Of a stretch of 64,000 bases of DNA, positions 41,714 through 52,579 are shown in pieces (the first letter of the stretch is position 1; each line of letters starts with the position of its first letter). The position numbers were made by a program, and so were the translations under genes. Origin of the DNA: Lucinisca nassula (Eukaryota; Mollusca; Bivalvia; Lucinida; Lucinidae); assembly GCA_963580285.1 (NCBI GenBank), contig OY757021.1, positions 96,958,149-97,022,148 of the forward strand, in the 5' to 3' direction. The notes below the pieces were generated by a model, which made no database searches, was not told the origin of the DNA, and saw nothing but the letters and a program-made list of their open reading frames with translations.

Positions 41714-41968
41714 CATCAAGAAAACACGCCTATATAAATCTGAACCCCTTGAACCCCACCTTTATATTGTAAAACTGAGATTTACAGGGGTATACCTTAT
41801 TGTTCTTCTGTTCTAAAATATAGATTGTGGGTACTCCTTAGAACCGCGGTTCTAACGAGTACCCACAATCTATATTTTTAGCAGAAATAAGAAAAACATC
41901 AAAATGTTTTATCTTAAAATATTCGTTTTTTTTCAGCGATGTATTTGTATAGGCGTGTTTTCGTAATG
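41714..41968 (+). mobile_element. Family A element
   Basis: CATCAAGAAAACACGCC to GGCGTGTTTTCGTAATG. The palindrome centre is shortened to GAACCGCGGTTC by loss of CCTC/GAGG. Confidence 0.9.
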
Positions 41969-42342
41969 ATGAAAAGTTCAAATTTCTAGCTTTTTAACCT
42001 GAAAATATGTTATTGTTTACTGTTTTATGTTTATCAAAATCTGGTCTTGCTCTCAGGGTTATGGTAACAACCAATTTTGAAATCCAAAAACAAAATTAAA
42101 TATTATTCAACATGTCCGAAATTTTACATAACTAAGTTGTAGTAACTTTGCTTTTTGTGACAAATAATACTTGATAGCATTCCTGCTGTTTTTTCCTTAT
42201 CAGCCGATTTTAGAGACCAGTTTCCATTAAATATGCTTGCAAAGGCCCGGTGCATGAATATTTGACCGTTTCCTTATTAATATGCTTTCACCAGAATGGA
42301 TTTTGTTTTAAATGCAATGTCCTTAATCATTCAATGCATTGT

Positions 42343-42670
42343 ATCACGAAAGCACGCCTATATAATTTTGACCCCCTTGAACCCCATTTATATATAGTAA
42401 TACTGGGGTTTCTGGGGGTAGACTTTATTTTTCTTATTTCTGCTCTAAAATAGAGAGTGTGGGTACTCGTTAGAACCGCCTCATTGAGGCGCTTCTAACG
42501 AGTGCTCACAATCTATATTTTGAGCAGAAATATGAGGCGGTTCTAACGAGTACCCACAATCTATGTTTTAGAGCAGAATTAAGAAAAATATCACAATTTT
42601 TCATCATAAAATTTTCAATTTTTTGGCGATAAAGGTGGCAATGTATTTGTATAGGCGTATTTGCGTAATG
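42343..42670 (+). mobile_element. Family A element with repeated core arm
   Basis: ATCACGAAAGCACGCC to GGCGTATTTGCGTAATG. The right arm is doubled, first GAGGCGCTTCTAACGAGTGC, then GAGGCGGTTCTAACGAGTAC ~50 bp later. Confidence 0.9.
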
Positions 42671-42892
42671 GTCTTAAATCTTTCAGATTTGTTGTTTAGA
42701 TTTAAAAGTTAATTGTGGCACATCAATTATTATCAGTGCGAATGGTGAATGTTTTTTTTTTTTTTTTTTTGCTTAATTTCATTAGTGTGTAAGTATTTGT
42801 AAATCAGGGTTTTATTTTTTCATATATTTGATTTCTTTATTTGATGGTGCTCACTAACTAAAATGTTAAAGTTTTATTGATTTCAGTAAAAC
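42671..42892. other. No gene seen
   Basis: AT-rich with a T run at ~42751-42770. Confidence 0.3.
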
Positions 42893-43063
42893 CTGTCATA
42901 GTGGCCATCTCTATTAAGCAAGCAACCTGAGTTAAGCAAGCATGCGTTTGGTTCCCCAAAAAGGCAGATGCATTAAAATTTGCTTGTATTAAGCAAGCAC
43001 CTGTCCCATGCAAGTGCATTTTGGTTAAAGGCGCTTGCTTATATTAGTACAGGTGGGACTGTT
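42893..43063. mobile_element. Family E element
   Basis: CAGTAAAACCTGTCATAGTG to TACAGGTGGGACTGT, with TTAAGCAAGCAACCTG and TTAAGCAAGCACCTG inside, as in the 17.9 kb copy. Confidence 0.75.
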
Positions 43064-43343
43064 TTTGTTTCTTTATGTTTATTGGGATTTGGTTTACTTT
43101 TCATTGCATATTTGTTTCAAAACTGTGATAGAGTTCCAAAGACTGTTTTGTTTCAAAAACCTGTAGTGTCTGTAACCTTTTGGACCTGCCACCTTAAGTT
43201 ATATACCAATCTAGTGTCAAAATTTTGAGACCAGTTTCAATAAGATATGTGATATGGATTAAACTGTTTTATGAATGAATTTTTGTTCAGCATGATTAGC
43301 ATATGTATATCATTAAATCAGGGTTTTCTTTTTTGTAAATTAA

Positions 43344-43834
43344 GCATCTCGTATTATTGGGGTGATGTTCCTCGTGTGCCATCCTATGGCGTTTATATTT
43401 TGCAATTAATTCGATTTGCTAGAGTGTGTGGTCATGTAACTGACTTCAACAATAAATTATTAACGGCTAAACTTCTTAATCAGGGTTATCGGTACCATAA
43501 ACTACGCAAAGCCTTTTCAAAATTTAATAGACGTCATTCTGATTTAATTTCAAAATTCAATATTGGACTTAAATCTCTTCTGCAACAAGGTCTATCGGAA
43601 CCCGAATTTTATGGTGACTAAGTATATAAATTCAGAAAAATATATAACCGCAATGACTTCAGCACCCAATTTCGTAAAATCATTCTTCGATATAAAAAGA
43701 TTGGGTACAACATGGATGTTATACGACAGACTGCATGCATGGTAGTTAACCCAATCATGGTTGGCAGCTTTGCTTCCCTCTTTAATTGCACGCCGGTGGG
43801 TCAGGCCTCAGATTCTATGACGGTTCCAACGTAA
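43344..43834 (+). pseudogene. Retrotransposon reverse-transcriptase ORF, C-terminal relic
   Basis: The frame reads WGDVPRVPSYGVYILQLIRF, ARVCGHVTDFNNK, LLNQGYRYHKLRKAFSKF and LSEPEFYGD, then hits TAA at 43619-43621. It continues in the same frame through VYKFRKI, RYKKIGYN, RQTACMVVNPIM and FNCTPVG to a natural-looking stop at 43832-43834. From memory, this pattern occurs downstream of the polymerase domain in retroelement proteins common in molluscs and lancelets, probably non-LTR. The polymerase domain itself is absent. So this is a dead 5'-truncated copy of ~160 codons, with one premature stop (one base from a leucine codon). Confidence 0.75.
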
Positions 43835-43859
43835 AGGCTTATTGAGAATTAGAGAGCTC

Positions 43860-44390
43860 TAATTCAAGGTAATGTTGGTTTGTGCCTAATGCTCTGTCTT
43901 TGGTCGGGCCCATCGGAGTCTAACACTTGGTTTTCGTTTGCTCCAGCATTTCAGTGGTTTCTTGCTGTCGTGTCCTCACCGTTGTCTCACCTCTGTAGTT
44001 CTTCGATTATTTGTGTTCACGGAGATGTTGCACTGATGAGTTAGGCGGCCTTCATGCGGACTTAACAAATTATTTGTCTAAATCGCGATGGAAGTAAGGG
44101 CGATGATTGTGGCCACGTATAATCGATTTTTCAGCCCCTCCCCCCCCCCCCCCCCCAGTGGAATTCTTTTCACTGACCGTTCCAAGGCGGTTCTTCTGTG
44201 GCGGTTTATTTATGTTGTTATTTGTTACTACTTACTGTGTGTATCACTTGTGTCTTTTTTATTTTGGATGGCCATTTGTTTAGGTTTCCATTATGGTCTG
44301 ATCGCTTCATGTTTGTTTTTTCTTTCCCTTTGGTGTCTTTGGTGGGTGGAGTAAGTTAATTGTATCGATTCCTGATCTTTGTTTTACTTC
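43860..44390 (+). repeat. Family C dispersed repeat, longest copy
   Basis: GTCTTTGGTCGGGCCCATC, CTCCAGCATTTCAGTGG, GTGTCCTCACCGTTGTC, GTGGCCACGTATAATCG, a C run at 44142-44157, TTCCAAGGCGGTTCTTCTG and TATCGATTCCTGATC. Use this as the family reference. An 88-codon frame in it is not conserved in other copies. Confidence 0.65.
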
Positions 44391-45011
44391 TACTTCTTGT
44401 ACCGAAAATTTCAAACATTCCTGCAAATATTTTCAGTATAATTTAATCTTGAGTTTATTTTGTGTTTTTCACTGCTTATTTTCAGAAAACAGTATACAGT
44501 TTATTGACTCTTGGTAAATATTAAGCATTTGCTGAAAACAAAACAAAAACAAACAAAAAATAAAATAAAAAAAAATAAATAAATAAATAAAAATAAAAAA
44601 TTTAAACGGTAGTGTCTGTAACCATTTTAAGTATTGTGAATCGTTTGATTTTTCCCAATTTAACTTATGTCAAGAGAACTATATCTTATTTTAAGTTTGT
44701 GCGTGCGACTATAATATCTAGCATTAATGCATTTTGTTTCGAATGATTGGCTTTTACAGATAACCATATAAAAGTTGTGGCTTATTATTTGTATGGGTTG
44801 AACAGCTATGGAAACTTAAGTGCATTATTTTTTCTTCAAGGTGTATTACTTTTGCAAAGAATGATTATTTTTCATCGTTAATATTTCTAGTCATGTTTAT
44901 AGAACAGCTAATTCAGGTTAATATGGTTAATGTTGGTCTCCTATGGCATTATGCACACCCTGTAGTGTCCGTAAGACGTATGTACAATCAAAACATCCCT
45001 AATATGTAAAT
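44391..45011. other. AT-rich region, no gene
   Basis: Contains A-rich simple sequence near 44540-44600 and two copies of the 13-mer family (GGTAGTGTCTGTAACC at 44608, GTAGTGTCCGTAAG at 44962). Confidence 0.35.
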
Positions 45012-45363
45012 TACAGTCGAACTTCGATGGCTCGAACACCGATGGCTCGTTTACCATGGCTGAGTCGAACACGATTTTGAGTCCCTAGGGAATTCCTCGG
45101 CATAAGACAACGTGTGGGATAATTAAGGAGATTTTCGACTTTTATCTTGCAAATGTATGCTGTGTGTACTCATTAGAATCGCCTCAATGAGGCGATTCTA
45201 ATGAGTACACACAGCATACATTTATGTTACAGAACACCGAAAAGAAAGCCAAAAATACCCCCGTTATGTTTTCTGGAAGTATACAACAGTGGCTCGAACT
45301 ACCGCTGTCTCGAACAAATTTCCATGGTCCCAAAGGGGTTCGAGCCATCGAAGTTCGACTGTA
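45012..45363 (+). mobile_element. Family F element, intact reference copy
   Basis: TACAGTCGAACTTCGATGG and CCATCGAAGTTCGACTGTA are perfect inverted ends. A second pair follows (GGCTCGAAC / GTTCGAGCC). The core palindrome centres on GAATCGCCTCAATGAGGCGATTC with arms through TGTGTGTACTCATTA. The TA at each edge may be the target duplication. Confidence 0.93.
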
Positions 45364-45545
45364 GAAGTGAAGGCAATGATCAGGTATCGAGACAACTACC
45401 CAAACCTCCCATCAGCGACACCAAACTGAAAGAAACACGAGCGTGATATAACTAGACCCTAATGAAAACAGCACAATCGGAAAGCCAAAAGGACAATTAC
45501 TTTACCACAAAATGGTCAGATGGCTGCCTGGACCAGAAAAAAAGA
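45364..45545 (-). repeat. Family C fragment
   Basis: GAAGTGAAGGCAATGATCAG, TCCCATCAGCGACACCAAA and ACCACAAAATGGTCAGATGG. It abuts the right end of Family F. Confidence 0.65.
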
Positions 45546-45630
45546 ATTTGTGCACTGAAGTTATGACAAAACAATTTCAAAATTTATGTTTCGCAGTTTA
45601 AGTTAAAATATCGACATAAATTATTCTACG

Positions 45631-46122
45631 TTATCATATGACGTCGTGTCTGGGAATGTAATAACGCCATGTAATAAATTCGATATTCCACTAGTGGACT
45701 GAATATGCAAATTAGTAACGTTAAACGTACGACGTCCTTATCGACGTTGCGTTTACTAATGGCGGAATATTGACATATTTGTAAAACAATGGTGAATAAA
45801 ATGCATTTAAATGCCATATGATAAATAGAAACTTACATTCGTGTTCATGTATTATTGAATTTATTAAACTCGTTGAGGCAGGCTTACTGGTAAACCGCTT
45901 ATAGGTTCTAAGCTTGCCCAGACAAAGTGGTGCGAGTCGGACCGTCCATGCTTATAAACCCTATTGGTTTAATTGGGTGACAGGGCTTGAGATGTCATTT
46001 CATCTCAATGTCGGGTAAAAGCCCCACAAAATTGGAAGCAACGTATACAGTGTTGACGGGGACGTTAAACCTCAAATCAAACAAAAATAAACAAACAGAA
46101 TCTCTCATGTAAGATCCTCTAT
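45631..46122 (+). mobile_element. Family J element disrupted by SINE-1
   Basis: TATCATATGACGTCGTGTC, ATTCCACTAGTGGACT, ATATGCAAATTAG and GTATTATTGAATTTATTAAA precede the SINE. Only TCTCATGTAAGATCCTCTAT remains after it. The hairpin's right arm is gone. Confidence 0.75.
45878..46099 (+). mobile_element. SINE-1, 5' truncated
   Basis: Starts at GGTAAACCGCTTATAGG and ends GACGTTAAACCTCAAATC plus ACAAAAATAAACAAACAG. Confidence 0.85.
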
Positions 46123-46205
46123 TTAAGCGAACAAAGCAGACACTGATCAGACGCCACGTTTTACAGCCTGTGATTAGGGTCTACACTGTGTGACATTGTC
46201 CTATT
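46123..46205. mobile_element. Family P hairpin relic
   Basis: GCGAACAAAGCAGACACTG, ATCAGACGCCACG and GTCTACACTGTGTGAC are worn hairpin arms. Confidence 0.45.
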
Positions 46206-46371
46206 CTGGGAGGATAAGCATGCTTTTGGATAAGACATCCGTGTAACATAGTGCATTCTATCACATCTCAAAAACGGTTATTTTTCTGATGAAAATTTGT
46301 AATAATTCTCGTCTTAACACGACAAACATAGATAACGGATGCTCGTTAGAACAGCACCAGTGAGTAACGAG

Positions 46372-46735
46372 TAGGGCTGGCTAATCGGAGCTGAAAATAC
46401 AATCGATTATCAGTCCTGTCATTGCGATCGATAATCGATTAGTAATCGCTAAGGTTTTGTCATAATTTTACCTGTCTGGCTTTCTTCTGAGCATGACTCT
46501 TACCATATGTTGCACTTTACCATATATATATTTGAACAGACATGCCTGTGCAAACAGTGTAGACCCAGCGGCGTCTCATCAGGGTCTGCACTGTTTGCCA
46601 CTCATCTAGCTATTTTAGGCATAACTTTGGGCAGTAAATTGTACCTATCAAGTAATCGATGAAAAGCAAATCAGAAATGATAATCATTTTTGTTGAATTT
46701 ACCGATCGATTAATCGATTAATCGTGTCAGCCTTA
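46372..46735. mobile_element. Non-autonomous hAT-like element H
   Basis: Ends TAGGGCTGGC and GTCAGCCTTA are inverted with two mismatches. GTAACGAG flanks it on both sides (46364-46371 and 46736-46743): the 8 bp duplication expected of hAT. CGATTAATCGATTAATCG lies near the right end. No transposase. Confidence 0.85.
46550..46612. repeat. P-type hairpin inside H
   Basis: GCAAACAGTGTAGACCC and GGGTCTGCACTGTTTGC pair around AGCGGCGTCTCATCA. The loop side lacks the left GACGCC arm. Confidence 0.65.
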
Positions 46736-46761
46736 GTAACGAGTACCTACAACCTATATAT

Positions 46762-46843
46762 TGTAACGGGACAACCTCGTCGAGTCAACAGGCCTTCGCC
46801 TAGGATATTACAGCAATGTCAGGATGTACGAGGTGCCGTTACA
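46762..46843. repeat. Small inverted repeat with TG...CA edges
   Basis: TGTAACGG and ACCTCGT on the left match ACGAGGT and CCGTTACA on the right. The edges resemble LTR edges, but 82 bp is very short and no partner copy is present. Confidence 0.4.
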
Positions 46844-47229
46844 ATGTATTGTGAGTCCGACCTGGGCTGACATCAATGATAGGGAATTGATAAAAGACTT
46901 GAGCCGAGGTTTCAATTATTGAAACGTTACTGGTTTATTGATAACGAAAGTCTCAATAAGGCTTATCTATATCTAGTAATAAATCGACGTGCTGGCTAGA
47001 GATATATAAAATTACATATTCTAAACATAGAGAGGTTATACCGTCACTATGGCTTAAACCTACTTTTTATATTGATTGTGATGATGAGGGGTCACAGATC
47101 CAAGAGCTCCTCCAGAGGTGGTAAAATTATGCTCTTTGCCTTAGACTCTATGTGCAATTAACAATGATGAGTAGAATTGGGGTTAGGAGGTCAATTAAGA
47201 GGTCAATAAATAATGATACTAACCAATGA
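46844..47229. other. No gene seen
   Basis: Unique sequence leading into the satellite; single ATTGGT/ACCAAT motifs begin to appear from ~47220. Confidence 0.35.
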
Positions 47230-49180
47230 AGCTTTTCATTGGTGTTGGGCCAATAATATGTGATACTAGTCAATGACGCTGGTCATTGGTGGTAGAGACA
47301 CTAGGGAGGGTGAAAATCACCAATGGAAATGTTAGGTGAGGGTAAAAAGTTATTTGGGGTGAAACTCACCAATGGGAATCTTTAAGTGAGTTAAGTGTTC
47401 ATTGGTGGCGAGTCACCAATGGGTAAGTGTATTGGTGAAAAGGGGGGAAGCGGGGGTGAAACTCACCAATGGAAATGTTAGGTGGGGGTAGAAAGTTATT
47501 TGGGGTGAAACTCACCAATGAAAATGTTAGTTGAGGGTAAAAAGTTATTTGAGGTGAAACTCACCAATGGAAATCTTTAATGGAGTCAAGGGTTCATTGG
47601 TGGCGAGTCACCAATGGGTAAGTGTATTGGTGAAAAGGAGGTAGCGGGGGTGAAACTCACCAATGGAAATGTTAGTTGGGGGTAAAAAGTTATTAGGGGT
47701 GAAACTCACCAATGGGAAACTTTAATGGAGTTAAGTGTTCATTGGTGGTGAGTCACCAATGGGTAAGTGTATTGGTGAAAAGGGGGTAGTGGGGGTGAAA
47801 CTCACCAATCGAAATGTTAGTTGGGGGTAAAAAGTTATTAGGGGTGAAACTCACCAATGGGAAACTTTAATGGAGTTAAGTGTTCATTGGAGGTGAGTCA
47901 CCAATGGGTAAGTGTATTGGTGAAAAGGGGGTAGTGGGGTGAAACTCACCAATCGAAATGTTAGTTGGGGGTAAAAAGTTATTAGGGGTGAAACTCACCA
48001 ATGGGAAACTTTAATGGAGTTAAGTGTTCATTGGTGGTGAGTCACCAATGGGTAAGTGTATTGGTGAAAAGGGGGTAGTGGGGGTGAAACTCACCAATCG
48101 AAACGTTAGTTGGGGGTAAAAAGTTATTAGGGGTGAAACTCACCAATGGGAATCTTTAATGGAGTTAAGTGTTCATTGGTGGTGAGTCACCAATGGGTAA
48201 GTGTATTGGTGAAAAGGGGGTAGTGGGGGTGAAACACACCAATGGAAATGTTACTTGGGGGTAAAAAGTTATTAGGGGTGAAACTCACCAATGGCGCTCT
48301 GTATATGGTGTTAAATATTCATTGGTGGAAAGTCACCAATGATAAAATGCATTGGTGATAAGGGGTTAGTGAAAGGTGAAACTCACCAACGGTACTGTTA
48401 GATGGGGTGAAAACTGGTTGGGGGTGAAACTCACCAATGGCGCTCTGTGTGTGATGTTAAATATTCATTGGTGGAAAGTCACCAATGATAACATGCATTG
48501 GTGGTAAGGGGCTAATGAAGGTTGAAACTCACCAATGGTAATGTTAGATGGGGTAAAACTGGTTGGGGGTGAAACTCACCAATGGCGCTCTGTGTGTGAT
48601 GTTAAATATTCATTGGTGGAAAGTCACCAATGATAACATGCATTGGTGGTAAGGGGCTAATGAAGGGTGAAACTCACCAATGGTAATGTTAGATGGGGTA
48701 AAACTGGTTGGGGGTGAAACTCACCAATGGCGCTCTGTGTGTGGGGTTAAATATTCATTGGTGGTAAGTCACCAATGATAAAATGCATTGGTGATAAGGT
48801 GTGTTGAAGGGTGAAACTCACCAATGGTAATGTTAGTTGGTGGCAAAAACTAGTTGGGGGTGAAACTCGCCAATGGTAATGTGATTTGGGGGCAAAAACT
48901 GGGTGGGGGGTGAAACTCACCAATGGCGCACTGTATATGGGGTTAAATATTCATTGGTGGAAAGTCACCAATGATAAAATGCATTGGTGATAAGGGGTGT
49001 TGAAGGGTGAAACTCACCAATGGTAATATGATTTGGGGGCAAAAACTGGTTGGGGGTGAAACTCACCGATGGCGATCCGTATTGGTGTTAAATATTCATT
49101 GGTGGTAGATCACCAATGATAAAATGCATTGGTGATAGGGGGGTAATTAAAGGTGAAACTCACCAATGGTAATGTTAGTT
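47230..49180 (+). repeat. ~145 bp satellite rich in CACCAATG / CATTGGTG
   Basis: About a dozen units. GTGAAACTCACCAAT recurs with subtypes: 47.45-48.25 kb units carry TTAAGTGTTCATTGGTGG and AAAAAGTTATTAGGGGTG; 48.28-49.15 kb units carry TTAAATATTCATTGGTGG and GGCGCTCTGTG. Every unit contains a CATTGGTGGTGAGTCACC-like short hairpin. Periods run ~143-150 bp. Confidence 0.93.
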
Positions 49181-50173
49181 TGGGGGGTAGTTTATATGCT
49201 ATAAAACATCCGCAATGGTGGGAGCACCCTTAGATCTGGTCCGCTCAATCTGCATCTGAACCAGTCCGTGTGCCAACAACAAGCAAAAATGTAAACAAAC
49301 AAAATAACCACCATTGGTGGTCTAAACAACAAGGTTTCCAACAAGCTTATGCGTTTAAAACCTCAGTGGGTACTGTAGTGGGCTTTCTCCCAGGCATATC
49401 TGTGATAATAGGTGGTTTTGGGGTTCTAAAACGTCTCAAAATGTCAGAAAGATCAGGAACCAAGTGTCCAGTTGATTGCTCGACATCAGCAATGCCAGTA
49501 TTCAAGCGCGCACCCGCTTTTATAGTTTCATTCACGTGATGGTCGAAACGTCACGCGAACACCACAGTTTCGCGGAAAAAATGGTCCGAATCGTACCCGA
49601 CGCGACGGAAATTCCCGCACCTATGCGGAAATACCCGAGTCATTGGTGAATCTACGGGATTCGCCAATGACAAAATAAACGAAAAATACAGCCTTATGAA
49701 GGACTGTAAAGTCATGAGAAGGACTTGGAAACAAATTTCACAGATAAATCCTCCCACAGGTAACCGGGGATAGCTAGACATTGTGCTTGAGCGGGTGAAA
49801 TTAATGATTGAAGTTGGCACACCGACTGATTTGTGTGAACAATCGATACGTTCCAATACTCGGCAACGTAAATAAACACATGAAAGTAGCCAGCAGCAGC
49901 CCAGTTCCGCAACAATATGCACCCACTGGTGCCTAATTAAGAAAAATATGTACATGCAGCCTGATCAGCACCTTTCTATTTCCTGCTTGGATAGTATGTT
50001 TTTTTTTTTTGTAAATGATATTTCAAGACTCCTGTGAGTCTGTGTAGCTGGACAGACTCTTAGTGTCTCAACTGGTAAGACAGATGTTCGCGTGACGGCA
50101 CTCATGTTACTTTGGTGCGACTTCACAAGACAGAGTTAAAAATCTGTGGTCTATTAAGAATATCTATTTTTCG
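49181..50173. other. Unrecognised sequence, possible coding
   Basis: Frames of 89 codons (49270-49539, plus), 62 codons (49535-49347, minus) and 134 codons (49955-49551, minus) exist but none shows a domain I know. ACCACCATTGGTGGT at ~49308 and TCATTGGTGAATC with GATTCGCCAATGA at ~49640-49672 are palindromes echoing the satellite. Confidence 0.3.
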
Positions 50174-50187
50174 TTGCCATGCATGTT

Positions 50188-50490
50188 TGTTTGTTTTGAG
50201 GTTTAACGTCCCCTTCAACACTGTGTAGGTCATTTTGGAGACGTTGCTTCCAATTTTGTGGGACTTTTATCCGACATTGAGATGAAATGACATCTCAAGC
50301 CCTGCCGCCCAATGAAACCAATATAGTTTATATGTATGGATGGTCCCACTCGCAACACTTTTCAAGGGCAGGCTTAGAATCTCTAAGCAGTTTACCAGTA
50401 CTCATGTGCGGTCGGTTTCAGCTCAGCGTGGAAGCATCATGCAGCCCAATCTATTTATTCAAGCACCGATGGGGGGGGGGGGGGGGGCAC
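50188..50490 (-). mobile_element. SINE-1 with perfect 14 bp duplication
   Basis: Minus orientation, 3' tail at left (TTTGTTTTGAGGTTTAACG), head at right followed by a ~17-base G run. TTGCCATGCATGTT is at 50174-50187 and 50491-50504. Confidence 0.93.
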
Positions 50491-50504
50491 TTGCCATGCA
50501 TGTT

Positions 50505-51666
50505 CCCGTGTACAATTTAACACGGGTAAAAAGGCGTGGCGATAAAAATGATGCAAAACGTTTTTCAATCTTTTTAACAAAACAATAATATTTATCAAAT
50601 AATCAAAAGAACGACGAAATATCAAGACCTGGGCGTAATCATTTTAATCATATTCGTTATCCCAGGTGATTTGCACCTTTATAGCCCAAGCCAATAACTC
50701 GATTATCCGCCCCTGCACGTATTTCAGTACCTGTAGAAATACCCATCAATTCGCTGCCTTTATGGACGTTCTGTGGGGCTTTAGAACGATAAATACATGC
50801 ACACTGTTTCATGACAGGTTTTGGAAAAAAAATCTTCTTGTTGTTGCTAGAAAGCGGATAATACTATATGTTGTTGTAAAATATTATGTTTCTGAGGAAG
50901 GACAATGGATAATTAGATGGTCAAAACTGGACCATTTTGAAAGGTAATGTTCTTACAAAATGATTTTTTTAGAACACCCAACATAATTTTTGATATGCAT
51001 GTTTTATGATTTATTTTATATCATTTGGAAAATTATAGGATATTTTTCTTGAAACGTGTCAACGTTCTGAGCCACCTTAAATTTTAGCCCACGTTCTAGA
51101 CAGACATTGTGATCGTCCTTAATGTGAGTTACAGAGCATTTCAGTCAGATGGCAAATGTTTTGTTACTAACTCGGTTGACGAAAACTGTTCATTCGCTGG
51201 GAAAACAGTCCACTGTTAGTCACTGATAAAAGGAAACCAAGCGAAACATGGAAGTTGATTAGATATAGTTTTAGTAGTCGCTGATAAGGCTGACTAGGCG
51301 GAGCTATCGTTTGCACCTGCCCTTGGAAAGTTCTGTTCACAAAAAGGTAAACCAAGTCACCCGATTTTGTGAAAAGCTGTGGTGAATCTGGCCATTTGGT
51401 CCCTTGCAGATCGCATGCGAACGGCACTCTTTCGAATCTTTTGGTGAACTCAGCGAATTTGACATATATTGACAACGCCGTTTCCTTGAGTCTTTATCCA
51501 CTTTGCTCAGTACTGGTTAATACCCAGAAAAAGAGGTCCACATAGAAGATTAGTACTAGTACTAAATGTGTTCCCGTCTATAAATAAGGTCGATTATTAT
51601 TATTATTATTACGCCTAGTCAATCTTGCCTGCGACAACTACCTTAGGCACCAAATGGAAGGTACAT
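50505..51666. other. No gene seen
   Basis: A 93-codon plus frame (50666-50947) and a 102-codon minus frame (51475-51167) have no recognised motif. A short (TTA)n tract lies near 51594. Confidence 0.35.
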
Positions 51667-51945
51667 GTAGCACAAACAAACACTACAGCTGGTGTCTGGG
51701 AATGTGTGGGGGCCGTAAAAAGTCTCCCTGTCCTACACCATAGTGTAGTTTATATTTTCTTGTCCTTTGGTATCATTGATTCCATTGAGGAATTTTGAAA
51801 ACTTTTGAGGGCCACTGATGAGGCCTAATTGGCCGAAACTAGCTGGTCTGGCCCAGAAAACATGTACACCCCATATTTTCCAGTTCTGTGGTGTATTCCT
51901 TGCTTCCAAAGGATAACCCTTTCTAGAACATATCAAATGACTCGA
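51667..51945 (-). repeat. Repeat R, best copy
   Basis: GGCCGTAAAAAGTCTCCCTG, GGCCGAAACTAGCTGGTC and CTTGCTTCCAAAGGATAACC are the inverse of the 9.4 kb copy. A 67-codon minus frame is not conserved in the other copies. Confidence 0.65.
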
Positions 51946-52383
51946 AAACCGATAGCTTATTTACAATGGTTAATTTAAACTAGGACTTTTCGGTTATCTC
52001 TTTTTGGTAAGTGCAGATTCTGCAGATGGCTCAGCGAAAACTCTGATCAGAGTGCATGGATCCGCAAGCTTACATGTAACTCAGTATCCGTAGATTGTAT
52101 CAGCCTTATTGTAGGTTTTGGTTGGCGTTGGTTAAACTGTGATCATCACATAGAGAACTCTCGTTACATCGATATTTTTTTTTCCTAATACTTTTCCTTT
52201 ATAAAGAATTTTCCGCTTTACAGAGTCCCAATAAGAAGAGGTATAATACATAATATAAGGTCCATTTTTCTCTTTATTACTTTATTGCACCAAAAAACAA
52301 ATGTGGACATCGGCGAGGCAATACTAACAAATATCTATATCTTTAGTGTTTTGGGGTATTAAAAAATATAATATTATATTATA
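51946..52383. other. No gene seen
   Basis: GACTCGAAAACCGATAGC near 51938 may be a worn Family F end. Otherwise unique. Confidence 0.3.
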
Positions 52384-52466
52384 TCCTCAGCTCAAGACGA
52401 GACGATTAATGAAGGCAAGAACGTATGTTCGTACCTTCATTAATCGACTCGTCTTGAGATAAGGAT
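52384..52466. repeat. Hairpin, ~33 bp arms
   Basis: CTCAAGACGAG (52391-52401) with CGATTAATGAAGG pairs with CCTTCATTAATCG and CTCGTCTTGAG (52448-52458), around GAACGTATGTTC. Confidence 0.8.
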
Positions 52467-52579
52467 TCGTTCAATTGAAATTGTCTTCATATAGAGTTGT
52501 GTCATTATACAACATGTATGTTATACCGGTATGAAGAGAATTGATTGTACTTCTAAATTAAGATCATTCATCTGCAATA

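Larger units (their letters stand above)
46222..46765 (+). mobile_element. Family B left half split by hAT-like element
   Basis: CATCCGTGTAACATAGTGC, TTTCTGATGAAAATTTG and GGATGCTCGTTAGAACAG lie before the insertion. TAACGAGTACCTACAACCTA lies after it. The right module is missing. Confidence 0.75.

Noticed and set aside
47230..49180. Regular repeat spacing suggestive of a CRISPR array
   Set aside because: Units are ~145 bp, contiguous and diverged, with no short constant repeat and unique spacers. The window is eukaryotic.
49551..49955. 134-codon minus-strand frame
   Set aside because: It is the longest clean frame outside repeats after the coiled-coil relic, but it has no recognisable motif. 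I left it as unrecognised sequence.
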